Shown: one piece after another, positions 12,830 through 20,052 of the stretch
How positions within the stretch are numbered: position 1 is the first letter of the stretch
How the letters are laid out: every line of letters begins with the position of its first letter
Virus record (IMG/VR): IMGVR_UViG_3300009431_000140
Location: 1-23,607 of that record
Strand: one strand, 5' to 3'
Source: a virus
DNA: 23,607 nucleotides
Notes under the pieces: model-generated
What the model was told of the DNA's origin: nothing
The model's database searches: none
Seen by the model: only the letters and a program-made list of their open reading frames with translations
Position numbers and translations under genes: made by a program

Positions 12830-14176
12830 TTACGATGCGGCCTGAATCAAGTGCTTGACGGGATTCGTGCCGGCGTCGATCAGTTCGCCGTCCATCCGGC
12901 CGAGGGCCACGAATCCCTCTTGATCGTACTCGGCGTAACGCTCGACCAGCCGCTTGAGCCGGACGACGGCCACTTCGCGAATGACGTACTTCTTGAACGC
13001 GCCGAACAGGACGGTCTTGGCGGACGCCTCGATCGTGCCGGCCATGTCCTGGTTGATCTGGACCGGCTTGTCCAACAGCCGATCGGGCTGCCCGCTTTGC
13101 AGGCCCGGCTGCCAGATGTACTGGTTGTCGCCGTCTTTCAACTTGCGAAGCGCCAGCGCGACCGAGTCGTGGAACATGAACCCGGCGTCATTCCGATAGG
13201 CCGGGTCGACGCTGTGAAATAGGTCGATCAGTTCGTCGGCCGTGATGGCCGCCACGGCGGCCGCCGTTTTGCCGGCCGTACTGGACGTGACGATCCCGTT
13301 CGGCTGGCTCGATCCGGTGCCGGTCGTTTGGTGCGTGTTGTAGATTCGGGCCAGCCGTTCACCCAGAAGCGAGCCGAGGATCATGGCCATGTTGAACGCC
13401 GAGTCTTGCAACAGTTCGGCCGAGACGCGCACCAGCTTGGACGTGTACTTGTACGCGTTGAGCGTCTTCTGCCCGACGGCCACGTCCTGCTCGCTGTCCT
13501 CCACGTTCTCGGCGATCAGGGCGCCCGAGTTGCCCGTGTCGTCGACCGTCGGCCATTCCAGGTCGTTGCCGGTCGCGGTCCGCAGGACGGTTGCCACCTG
13601 CCGAACGCCGCCGAAATCCAAGAGGGCCTGTTCGAGGTTCGGCACGAAACCGGTCGGCGAGGTATACCCGCCGGCCGCGTCGGTGCCGACCGACATAGCC
13701 CGGACCAGCCGGCGCACCCGGTCGTAGCGCGTTTCGAGCCCGACGTCGAGCGTTTTGCGGTTCGGGTTCACGCCGCAACGGCGGGCCGCGTCGCGTTGGG
13801 CGTCGGTGGTCTCACACCCCAATTGGGTCAGACACCACGCCTGCATGGCCATCGCCCGGTGCTCGTCGGTGACCGCCTGGTCGCCGTCGCCGCCGGCCGC
13901 ATTCTCGAGCGCCCGGCGGGCCGCGTCGCGGGTCTCGGCATCGTCGATCGCGTCCAGGTCGTCGACCACCTGCCGGCCTTCGGCCTCGACCGCCTCGGCC
14001 CGCTCGGCCATTTCGATCTGGCGCGACAGGCGGTTATAGTCTTCATTGATCGCCGTCCAACGGGCCTCGTCCTCGTCGGTCCACTCGTCGGGCTTGTCGT
14101 GGGCCTTGTCGGCCAGCTCCCGCATTTCGCCGGTCAGCTTGTTTCGCTTTTCGCGAATTTCCAGGGCAGTTGCCAC
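12830..14176 (-). CDS. Major capsid protein, HK97 fold
   Basis: The GTG at 14174-14176 is chosen over the upstream ATG because AAGGA lies 8 bases before it. The 448-residue protein has an N-terminal coiled coil (about 1-110, the delta domain that acts as scaffold and is removed by the protease). The HK97 core follows from SVGTDAAGGYTSPTGFVP near residue 150, with the EWPTVDDT segment, the HQTTGTGSSQPNGIV region, FMFHDSVALALRKLKDG, and a final TVLFGAFKKYVIREVAV. It has its own promoter (14398-14425) and a structured leader of about 215 bases. The adjacent protease gene fits HK97-type maturation. Confidence 0.95.
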   Translation of the reverse strand: MATALEIREKRNKLTGEMRELADKAHDKPDEWTDEDEARWTAINEDYNRLSRQIEMAERAEAVEAEGRQVVDDLDAIDDAETRDAARRALENAAGGDGDQAVTDEHRAMAMQAWCLTQLGCETTDAQRDAARRCGVNPNRKTLDVGLETRYDRVRRLVRAMSVGTDAAGGYTSPTGFVPNLEQALLDFGGVRQVATVLRTATGNDLEWPTVDDTGNSGALIAENVEDSEQDVAVGQKTLNAYKYTSKLVRVSAELLQDSAFNMAMILGSLLGERLARIYNTHQTTGTGSSQPNGIVTSSTAGKTAAAVAAITADELIDLFHSVDPAYRNDAGFMFHDSVALALRKLKDGDNQYIWQPGLQSGQPDRLLDKPVQINQDMAGTIEASAKTVLFGAFKKYVIREVAVVRLKRLVERYAEYDQEGFVALGRMDGELIDAGTNPVKHLIQAAS

Positions 14177-14184
14177 GGTTCTTT

Positions 14185-14190
14185 TCCTTG
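14185..14190 (-). promoter_or_regulatory. Capsid ribosome binding site with CANGGA (CsrA-type) motif
   Basis: CAAGGA on the minus strand, 8 bases before the GTG start of the capsid gene. It matches the CsrA core CANGGA. Ribosome binding sites often look like this by chance. A second copy, CATGGA, is in a hairpin apex at 14251-14256. Confidence 0.4.
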
Positions 14191-14223
14191 CGCTGTTCGC
14201 CGCCGGGTGCGAGGCGCAAAGAA

Positions 14224-14293
14224 AAACGGCCGGCACTCGACGGCGATGGGTCCATGATTTGGAGAAACCACCGCCGACAAGAGACGGCCGTTT
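14224..14293 (-). terminator. Nested hairpin in capsid leader, terminator- or attenuator-like
   Basis: On the minus strand an outer stem AAACGGCCG/CGGCCGTTT (14293-14285 with 14232-14224) encloses an inner stem CGGCGGTGG/CCATCGCCG (14276-14268 with 14249-14241, one G-U pair). CATGGA (14256-14251) lies at the apex. The outer stem runs into TTTTTCTTT, as in an intrinsic terminator. It lies about 100-170 bases after the start site predicted from the 14398-14425 promoter. Confidence 0.6.
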
Positions 14294-14397
14294 AACGATC
14301 GGTCCACTTGTCGAACACGCGAAAAGGCGGCTGGCGTGTAACGCTCAAACCGCAGATTGGTAACACTTTTCGCGGAGTTATTCAGTTGTCAGTCGGG

Positions 14398-14425
14398 ATT
14401 ATAGCAAGAGGTCACGCCAAGTCAA
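14398..14425 (-). promoter_or_regulatory. Sigma-70 promoter for the capsid gene
   Basis: On the minus strand TTGACT (14425-14420), 16 bases, then a perfect TATAAT (14403-14398) preceded by TG (extended -10). It overlaps the end of the protease gene (stop at 14412). The predicted start near 14391 gives a leader of about 215 bases to the capsid GTG. Confidence 0.8.
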
Positions 14426-15044
14426 GCTCGCAAAGACGGGCCCGAGCCCGTTTTTTCAGCCCCTCGGCTTTCCGGCGGCCGCTCTCCGCTTTCCATTGCT
14501 CGTAGCCGGCCCGGGCTTCGTCCGTTTCCCCGCCGCTCCGAACGCCGGCCGTGGTCGCCTGGTAGGCCGGGAACGTCACCGGGCCGACGTCGTACAGTTC
14601 GACCGCTTCCAAGAGCCGCACCTCGGGCCCGTCGTCGCCGCCGTCGATCCAGGTCACCCGCTCGCCCCGGAACGAAAAGCTCGACCCGTCCAAATCGCCG
14701 CGTTCGATCTTCCGCGCGGCGCTGGCGCTGTCGGCGTCGTCCTCGTCGATGTCGATCTCGTAGCGCAGGCCGACCGCGTCGACCGAAAGCCGCATCGTGC
14801 CGGCCGCCGTGCGGCCCAAGAGCCGGTTGGCGTCGTGGTTGAACAGGCCGCGGACGTCGTCCTCGGCGATGGCTCGATCGAAGGCCCCCGGGGCGATCCG
14901 TTCGACCGTGTCGCCCCAGAGTTGGTATTCGGTCCCCTCGTCGTCCGGATCGTAGAAGACGGCCCCGTAGCCGACAATCATCCGTTTGCCGTCGGCGCGG
15001 GTCTCGATCCGGGCCCGGCCGGTGGGTGTATATCGTTTTTCCAT
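14412..15044 (-). CDS. HK97-type prohead protease
   Basis: A 210-residue serine protease of the HK97 gp4 type. After a short strand (YGAVFYD), FDRAI is followed by GLFNHD (H70, catalytic His), then LDGSSFSF (S121-S122, catalytic Ser region) and LLEAVELYDVGPVTFPAYQ near residues 144-162. It cleaves the delta domain of the capsid during maturation. Residues of about 184-198 (QWKAESGRRKAEGLKK) look like a translated planctomycete repeat made of GGAAAGC-type units, so the C-terminal tail may be an added extension. The start lies 3 bases beyond the portal stop. Confidence 0.93.
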   Translation of the reverse strand: MEKRYTPTGRARIETRADGKRMIVGYGAVFYDPDDEGTEYQLWGDTVERIAPGAFDRAIAEDDVRGLFNHDANRLLGRTAAGTMRLSVDAVGLRYEIDIDEDDADSASAARKIERGDLDGSSFSFRGERVTWIDGGDDGPEVRLLEAVELYDVGPVTFPAYQATTAGVRSGGETDEARAGYEQWKAESGRRKAEGLKKRARARLCELDLA

Positions 15045-15047
15045 TGG

Positions 15048-16805
15048 TCAAGCTACCTCGCTATAGGTGGTTGTCTCGGTAATCAGCACGTCGGCAGCCG
15101 CACGGGCCGCATCGTGTTCCATCCGTTGGCAAGCCATGTCGACGGCGCGGGCCAGGTTCTCCGGCGTGGCGTCCATCGCCGCGTCGAGATACCGCGCCAC
15201 GACGTCCAAAACGGCCGCGCGCACGGCCGGCAGCCGTTCGGCCGGTTCGCAGCCCAACACGGCGCACACGGCCCGCACGGCCGGCCCGATGGCCACCGCG
15301 ACGTCGTCCTGACAATTGTCGTGCGGCCCGCCGTCGAGCCGCTCGAATTCGGCCCGCAGCCGCTCGACAAACTCGGCGTATTTTGCCGGATGCGCCGCGG
15401 CCCGCTTCGCCTTCACGGCCAGCCGCCGGACCGAGCGGCCAACGGCCTCGATCAAAAGCCCGCGGTGGGCAACCAGAATCCCGGCCGCATAACCGGCCGC
15501 GGCCTCAGATTGCCGGCCGGCGTCGTCGCCTTCGTCATTGGGTGGTTCGGTATTCGTCATTCCGGCCGGCACGGCCGGCGCCCCTTGCGGCATCCAGTTG
15601 CTTGGTACGAAGTAGGTCTTGCCGCCTTCGGCTTCGGGGATCGGCCGCATGTTCTCGGCCCGGGCGATGTCGTCGCCGTTGGAGACGCCGATCTCTCGAA
15701 AGATTCGGTAGGCCGTTGCCCGGGCCACCACGTCGGCCCGCAATCGGGCCTTGACGTTGTGCTCGAAGAAATGCGAATCGGCCCGCCGCTCGGCCGGCGA
15801 TAACAGCTTGGCCCGGCATTCCATTTGAATTGGCACCAGCCACGGCACCAGGCTCGAATCGAGGTAATCCTGGTTCGATTGTTCCAAACTCGAATAGCTG
15901 GTTTTGGTCGAGTCGCCCAACTTGTGGGCCGGCACGTTGAAGAACCGGGCCACGTCGCGCACCTGTTCCTGCCGCGTCTGTAGAAACTGGCCCTCTTCCG
16001 GCTTGATCGTGGTCGCGTGAAACTTGGCCCCGTCTTCCAACAGGATCGTTTTGGCCACGTTGTCCAGGCTGGCATATTCGGAGTCGAAAGATTTCTTGAA
16101 CCGCTCGACCGCCTTTTCGTTTTTCAGCCCGGCCGGCGTCTGCAAAATGCCGGACGCCCGGGCCCCGTTCTTGAAGAACTTGCTGCCGAACTTCTCCGCG
16201 GCCAGGCCCAAGGCAATCGCGTTGCGGGCCGAGGTGACCATGTCGTGGCCGGCGCTGCCGTCGATCGAAATCCCTTTCAGGTGGTAGACGCTCGACGCCT
16301 TGGCCGTTTTCAGTTTGCCCCCGATCTCGGTGGCGTAGAACAGGGCCTTGCCCGGCACGCGGACCGGGGCAGTCCGGTCGGGCAATAGGTGGTAGAGGCC
16401 CTCAATCTCGCCGTTGGCGCGGTGGCGGGCGTGAACATAGGCGTTATTCCACAATAGCGCGTGAACCATCACGGTGCGCCAGAAGTCGAACGCGTGCGTT
16501 TCTTCGTTCGCTTGCCAACGGATCCGGTCGTAGGCCGTGTGCCGCTTGTCGGGCTCCCGATCGCCGCCGTCGAGCCGCCGGAACACTTCCAAGGGCAAGG
16601 CGGCCACGTCGCCCGAGAGTAGCGCCACGGCCTGCCAGACGGGCGAATAGTCGAGCGCCCCGGCGTGCGTCACCTGGATCCCCGCCTCGGTCGAGCCGGT
16701 CGACCCGAACGCCTCGTCCCACGCTTCGGGGTCGCGCAGGCTAACCGCCGGGTTTTCCATACTGGCCCGGGATTCACGCCGGAAAATAAAGTCAAGGATT
16801 CCCAC
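15048..16805 (-). CDS. Portal protein, HK97 family, with C-terminal extension
   Basis: The start is GTG (16803-16805) with AGAGGAG 8 bases upstream. The 585-residue product has typical portal segments: YSPVWQAVALLSGDVAALPLEV (about 53-74), FDFWRTVMVHALLWNNAYV, SKFFKNGARASGIL, FNVPAHKLGD (289-298), SSLEQSNQDYLDSSLVPWL and MECRAKLLSPAERRA. The portal core ends near residue 410. A linker GMTNTEPPNDEGDD (415-428) is encoded by a dispersed ATGACGAA-type repeat, and then comes a helical, Ala-rich domain of about 155 residues. The protein forms the 12-subunit DNA channel and receives the terminase. Confidence 0.95.
   Translation of the reverse strand: MGILDFIFRRESRASMENPAVSLRDPEAWDEAFGSTGSTEAGIQVTHAGALDYSPVWQAVALLSGDVAALPLEVFRRLDGGDREPDKRHTAYDRIRWQANEETHAFDFWRTVMVHALLWNNAYVHARHRANGEIEGLYHLLPDRTAPVRVPGKALFYATEIGGKLKTAKASSVYHLKGISIDGSAGHDMVTSARNAIALGLAAEKFGSKFFKNGARASGILQTPAGLKNEKAVERFKKSFDSEYASLDNVAKTILLEDGAKFHATTIKPEEGQFLQTRQEQVRDVARFFNVPAHKLGDSTKTSYSSLEQSNQDYLDSSLVPWLVPIQMECRAKLLSPAERRADSHFFEHNVKARLRADVVARATAYRIFREIGVSNGDDIARAENMRPIPEAEGGKTYFVPSNWMPQGAPAVPAGMTNTEPPNDEGDDAGRQSEAAAGYAAGILVAHRGLLIEAVGRSVRRLAVKAKRAAAHPAKYAEFVERLRAEFERLDGGPHDNCQDDVAVAIGPAVRAVCAVLGCEPAERLPAVRAAVLDVVARYLDAAMDATPENLARAVDMACQRMEHDAARAAADVLITETTTYSEVA
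15531..15562. repeat. Dispersed ATGACGAA/TTCGTCAT-type repeat, copy 4 (inside the portal gene)
   Basis: TTCGTCATT, then GGGTGGTTCGG, then TATTCGTCATTCC. It is in frame inside the portal gene and encodes residues 416-425 of the linker. Confidence 0.6.
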
Positions 16806-16995
16806 GGTCGGCTCCTCTCTTGTTGACGTGTCGATAGCAGCCGAACAGGCCGCCGGCCCCCGCGGCGATCAGGCACGCCGGCGGATAGACCCACCAAAGG
16901 CCGACGGCGACCAGGCCGGCCGAGACGACGGCGACCAGGTCGGCCAGGCCCCACGCGCGTTTGTGTCTTTCGTCTTTCGGTTTGGGCTTCGTCAA
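16792..16995 (-). CDS. Small membrane protein between terminase and portal (67 aa)
   Basis: The start is TTG at 16993-16995, which overlaps the large terminase stop. The first 13 residues (KPKPKDERHKR) are encoded by a dispersed repeat (16961-16994). Two short hydrophobic segments follow (GLADLVAVVSAGLVAVGLWW and ACLIAAGAGGLFG), so it is probably a membrane protein. Its end overlaps the portal start. Function unknown; translational coupling in a packaging operon is the only context. Confidence 0.55.
   Translation of the reverse strand: MTKPKPKDERHKRAWGLADLVAVVSAGLVAVGLWWVYPPACLIAAGAGGLFGCYRHVNKRGADRGNP
16961..16994. repeat. Dispersed ATGACGAA/TTCGTCAT-type repeat, copy 5 (coding)
   Basis: TTGTGTCTTTCGTC, then TTTCGGTTTGGGCTTCGTCA. 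It provides the start codon region and first residues of the small membrane protein and abuts the terminase stop. Confidence 0.5.
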
Positions 16996-18647
16996 AACGT
17001 CAGCACCCCCCGATCTTCGTAAACGCTCCGGCCCTCGTCGCCCGCTTCGGCCAGGGCCAGGCCCATTATGGTGGCGATAATGCCGTCGATTTTCCGATGG
17101 TCGTTTTTCTTCGGCTTGATCGGCCGTTTATTCGCGTTGTTATCGCTCTTGACGTTGACATGCCCGGCCTGCCAGCCGAGCACCGGGTGCCCGTTGTGAT
17201 GCAACCGGCCATCGAGAACCAACGCCTCGAACGTGTCGGTCGGCCCGGCCAGGTTCATCATGGATTGCGAGAATTCGACCCGCTCGATCCCCAGTTCGGC
17301 CTCGATGCGGGCGGTGATTTCTTCGGCGTATAGCTTGTCGTAGGCGACGGCCGCGGTGCGGAACGGGTCGACAATCTCGGCAATGTCGTCGAACACCCGG
17401 TTCTGGTTGATCGTCCGGCCCGGGATCAAGATCAGGTGCCCGTCGCTGGCCCATTGCAGGAAGCTGGCCAGGTGGTTCTTTTCCCGGGCCGTCTCTTCCG
17501 GCATCCAGAAATAAGGCAACACGCGAAACGCCTTACCGTCGTCATTGCGGAACACAAGCGAGAACGACGTCATGTCTTGCGTTTTCGATAAATCCAACCC
17601 CGACGAGGCCACCGCGCCGGCCAGGTCGGCCTCGCAAAACTCCCGCCGGCACGCCGACCAGTCGCCCGCTTTGAGCCACGGGTTGGTCGATTGCTGCCAG
17701 ATGTTCAGCCGGTACTTCTTGAACGTGGCGAAGTCGTCGACCGTCCGCCCGGCCCGTTCGCACACGCCGGCAAACTCTTCTCCATTGATCGTGGTCCCCC
17801 AACTCGGGTTTGCCGCCTTCCACACCTCCGGCTCTCGGCAATCGTCGTCGTTCGCATCCTGCGCGGCGCCGTGGTATTGAAACAAGAACGCCTCGTCGAC
17901 GATCTTTCCCGCCTCGACGTCCTGGCCATAATCAAACTGCCGCTTGCCGTAGCCGTCGGGGTTGTCGCCGGCCGTGGAGACTTCCAATTGCATCGGCTCG
18001 GATCGCGACGCGCCGGCGTATTCGATCACCTTGGCCAGCCGCTTGTCGACGACGTGCGTTTCGTCGATGATGATCGAGCCGTTGATTCCCTCCTGGCCCT
18101 TGATGTTATCTCCGGCCAGGATCGTATAGGTCGACCGGCTCGGCAGGTGCGTAATCTTGCCGGTCGATTTGTTGATCTTGCAGACCTTGCCGAGGGCCTC
18201 GGATTGCTCGACCATCGCCAAGGCGTGGGCGTGCATGATGGCCGCCTGCTGGCCGTCTTTGGCCGCGCTGAAAACCTTCTGGCCTTTCTCTCCGTCCGCG
18301 CACAGCAGATACAACCCGACCATCGCGGCCAGCGGGCTTTTTCCGTTTTTCTTCGGCACCCATAACGACGCCTTGCGGAACCGCCGCACCTCCCGGCCCC
18401 AGTGGTCGGACCACCGAACCCAACAGAAAAGCCGCGTCAAGAAGTCGCGTTGCCAATCCATCAGCGCGACCAACTCGCCGGCAAACTCGCCCTCGTAGAG
18501 CCGCAAATGCCCCTCGATGAAATCCAAAATCCCCGTGCCGTATTCGTTCGCCGCGCGCGAAAGGTCCACCCGGCAGCCGGCCCGCGCCGCCCGCTGGTCG
18601 GATTCGTTGCGAATCCAGTCTCGGGTTGTGTGGTCGATTGCGATCAT
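16992..18647 (-). CDS. terL: Terminase large subunit
   Basis: A 551-residue packaging ATPase-nuclease. Walker A is VPKKNGKS (97-104) and Walker B SIIIDETH (191-198, D195 and E196). The nuclease domain has D352 (GLDLSKTQD), D437 (VAYDKLY) and D521 (KIDGIIA). The motif set and the length match the HK97/lambdoid terminase family (Terminase_1). It cuts concatemeric DNA and pumps it through the portal. The small terminase lies 6 bases upstream and the next gene overlaps its stop. Confidence 0.97.
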   Translation of the reverse strand: MIAIDHTTRDWIRNESDQRAARAGCRVDLSRAANEYGTGILDFIEGHLRLYEGEFAGELVALMDWQRDFLTRLFCWVRWSDHWGREVRRFRKASLWVPKKNGKSPLAAMVGLYLLCADGEKGQKVFSAAKDGQQAAIMHAHALAMVEQSEALGKVCKINKSTGKITHLPSRSTYTILAGDNIKGQEGINGSIIIDETHVVDKRLAKVIEYAGASRSEPMQLEVSTAGDNPDGYGKRQFDYGQDVEAGKIVDEAFLFQYHGAAQDANDDDCREPEVWKAANPSWGTTINGEEFAGVCERAGRTVDDFATFKKYRLNIWQQSTNPWLKAGDWSACRREFCEADLAGAVASSGLDLSKTQDMTSFSLVFRNDDGKAFRVLPYFWMPEETAREKNHLASFLQWASDGHLILIPGRTINQNRVFDDIAEIVDPFRTAAVAYDKLYAEEITARIEAELGIERVEFSQSMMNLAGPTDTFEALVLDGRLHHNGHPVLGWQAGHVNVKSDNNANKRPIKPKKNDHRKIDGIIATIMGLALAEAGDEGRSVYEDRGVLTF

Positions 18648-18653
18648 TTTATT

Positions 18654-19100
18654 TCAATCCGCGGCCGGTTTCTCTTCCGGCCTTCCCTCTTCCGCGCCCC
18701 TTGCTCTCGCCGGAATCGAATCCTCCGGCTTCTCTTCCGGCGGGAAGTATTCGGCGACCCGGGCCGCCTCGATGGGGGTTATTCCAAACTTGGCCCCGAG
18801 CTTTTGTACCGCGTCGCCGTACTGCTTGACCGCCAGCCGGTTGTCGACGTCCAGCGGCTTCTCTTTGGCCGCCGCGATCGCCCGACACGACAGGTCGTAC
18901 AGTTCGCAAAGCTGGCGCAGCATGGCCGCCTCGGGGCTCTTGGCGGCGATCCGCCCGCCCAGCGGCCCGGCCATCACGGCCCGCCACATGGCCCTTTCGT
19001 TTTTCGTCAGGTTCGCCGGCGTCGGCGCACGCTTCACCGCCGGCGCCGGTCCAGACCGGTCGGGGCTCTTGCGTCGTCCACTTGTCGCCGTTCCTGGCAT
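18654..19100 (-). CDS. terS: Terminase small subunit, P27 family
   Basis: A 148-residue protein if started at the ATG 19098-19100, which has GGAAAG just upstream; a longer start at 19127 lacks a ribosome binding site. The N-terminus (PGTATSGRRKSPDRSG) is basic, as in P27-like small terminases. The APTPANLTKNERAMWRAV helix and the LRQLCELYDLSCRAI helix follow, then VQKLGAKFGITPIEAARV near the C-terminus. It recognises phage DNA for packaging. It lies between the HNH gene and the large terminase, a common order. Confidence 0.88.
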   Translation of the reverse strand: MPGTATSGRRKSPDRSGPAPAVKRAPTPANLTKNERAMWRAVMAGPLGGRIAAKSPEAAMLRQLCELYDLSCRAIAAAKEKPLDVDNRLAVKQYGDAVQKLGAKFGITPIEAARVAEYFPPEEKPEDSIPARARGAEEGRPEEKPAAD

Positions 19101-19136
19101 CTTTCCTATTTCTCGAGTCGATCGCATCGGAAAGCG

Positions 19137-19490
19137 TCATTTGGTCGCCGCCGTTTCCCGGTTCGTTTTCTTCGTGTGGCATCGCACGCAAAGCGTCTGC
19201 AAATTGTCCAAGTCCCACGCCAATCCCGGGTGCGTTTCCCGCGGCAGCTTATGGTCGGCGTGGGCCGATTCGCCGGCCGGTTTGCCGCACGCCTGGCAAA
19301 CGTAGTAGTCGCGCACCAGGCAGGCCGCCCGCAATCGCTGCCACCGGTCGGAGTTAAAAAACGCCTTGTCGTCCCGGCTTGCCGCCCGCCGCTTCTCGGC
19401 CGTCCGCCGGCGACGCGGGCAACCGACACCGGTGTGCGTCGTCCGGCAGGCGCTGCACCAGTGTGTCGGCCGTTTCGCCGTCGTCGTCAT
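19137..19490 (-). CDS. HNH endonuclease
   Basis: A 117-residue HNH nuclease. An N-terminal CSAC..GC knuckle (12-24) is followed by the classical CxxC (CQAC near 66), HADHKLP (HNH His), NLQTLC and a final CVRCH. Small HNH proteins next to terminase are common in HK97-like phages and take part in DNA cleavage at packaging together with the terminase. The start overlaps the end of the preceding gene region closely (stop at 19494). Confidence 0.92.
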   Translation of the reverse strand: MTTTAKRPTHWCSACRTTHTGVGCPRRRRTAEKRRAASRDDKAFFNSDRWQRLRAACLVRDYYVCQACGKPAGESAHADHKLPRETHPGLAWDLDNLQTLCVRCHTKKTNRETAATK

Positions 19491-19493
19491 CGC

Positions 19494-19976
19494 TTACGCC
19501 TCGACGATCAGGTCCACCTCGGCGACCACCGTTTGGGCCTCCGTGGCGTCGGTGTTGCACGTAATCGTGATTCGGGTTCGGCCGACGTCGCCGCCGGCGA
19601 CCGTGAATTGCACGGCGCCGCCGATCGGCACGGACTTGCCGTCCACGTCGATCGCCGACGTATTGACCACTTCGCTGGTAATCGTCAGATTCTCGTCGGT
19701 CGCCTCGACCGTCGGCGGCCCGGCCAGTTGTTCGGTCAACGTCCCGGTCGGCACGCCGTCGGCGTCGAGGTCCTGGTCGAGCAAATCGACAAGCGACACG
19801 GCGCAGTGCCGCACCTCGGCTTGCCGCTTGCTCGGCAATTGTCGTGCGGTCCCGCCCATTTGTGCCTCCCAGTGCAATCGGTTCGTTTCCAACCACCACC
19901 CGAGGCCCTCGGCCGTCGGCACGGGCTCCAACACGAACGGCGGCGCCACTTCGACAATGGTCAGAATCGAAATCAT
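19494..19976 (-). CDS. Putative fibre-adaptor-like protein with C-terminal beta domain
   Basis: A 160-residue protein. Residues 1-60 form an N-terminal part with two Trp/Glu-rich helices (GLGWWLETNRLHWEAQ). Residues of about 88-160 are a beta-sandwich with DENLTITSEVV, GAVQFTVAGGDVGRTRITITC and AQTVVAEVDLIVEA, like small adaptor domains at phage fibre bases. The ATG at 19974-19976 has no clear ribosome binding site, and a repeat (19983-20046) lies just upstream. Function is inferred. Confidence 0.65.
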   Translation of the reverse strand: MISILTIVEVAPPFVLEPVPTAEGLGWWLETNRLHWEAQMGGTARQLPSKRQAEVRHCAVSLVDLLDQDLDADGVPTGTLTEQLAGPPTVEATDENLTITSEVVNTSAIDVDGKSVPIGGAVQFTVAGGDVGRTRITITCNTDATEAQTVVAEVDLIVEA

Positions 19977-19982
19977 ATTTGT

Positions 19983-20046
19983 AGCTTTGAGCTATGGGCT
20001 ATGGGCTTCTCCAACCGCGCCAGCGCGTGGCTCATAGCGCATTGCT
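19983..20046. repeat. Intergenic repeat-like segment (GAGCTATGGGCTATGGGC type)
   Basis: A segment with tandem CTATGGG units at one end and an imperfect inverted counterpart GGCTCATAGCGC at the other. It fills the gap between two virion genes. It resembles short palindromic planctomycete repeats, from memory. Confidence 0.4.
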
Positions 20047-20052
20047 TCCCTT

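Noticed and set aside
4464-14314. TCGACAAGTGG shared between the candidate small RNA (4464-4474) and the capsid leader (minus strand, 14314-14304)
   Set aside because: An 11-base match is expected many times by chance in a window of this size searched on both strands, and the positions relative to the start sites differ.
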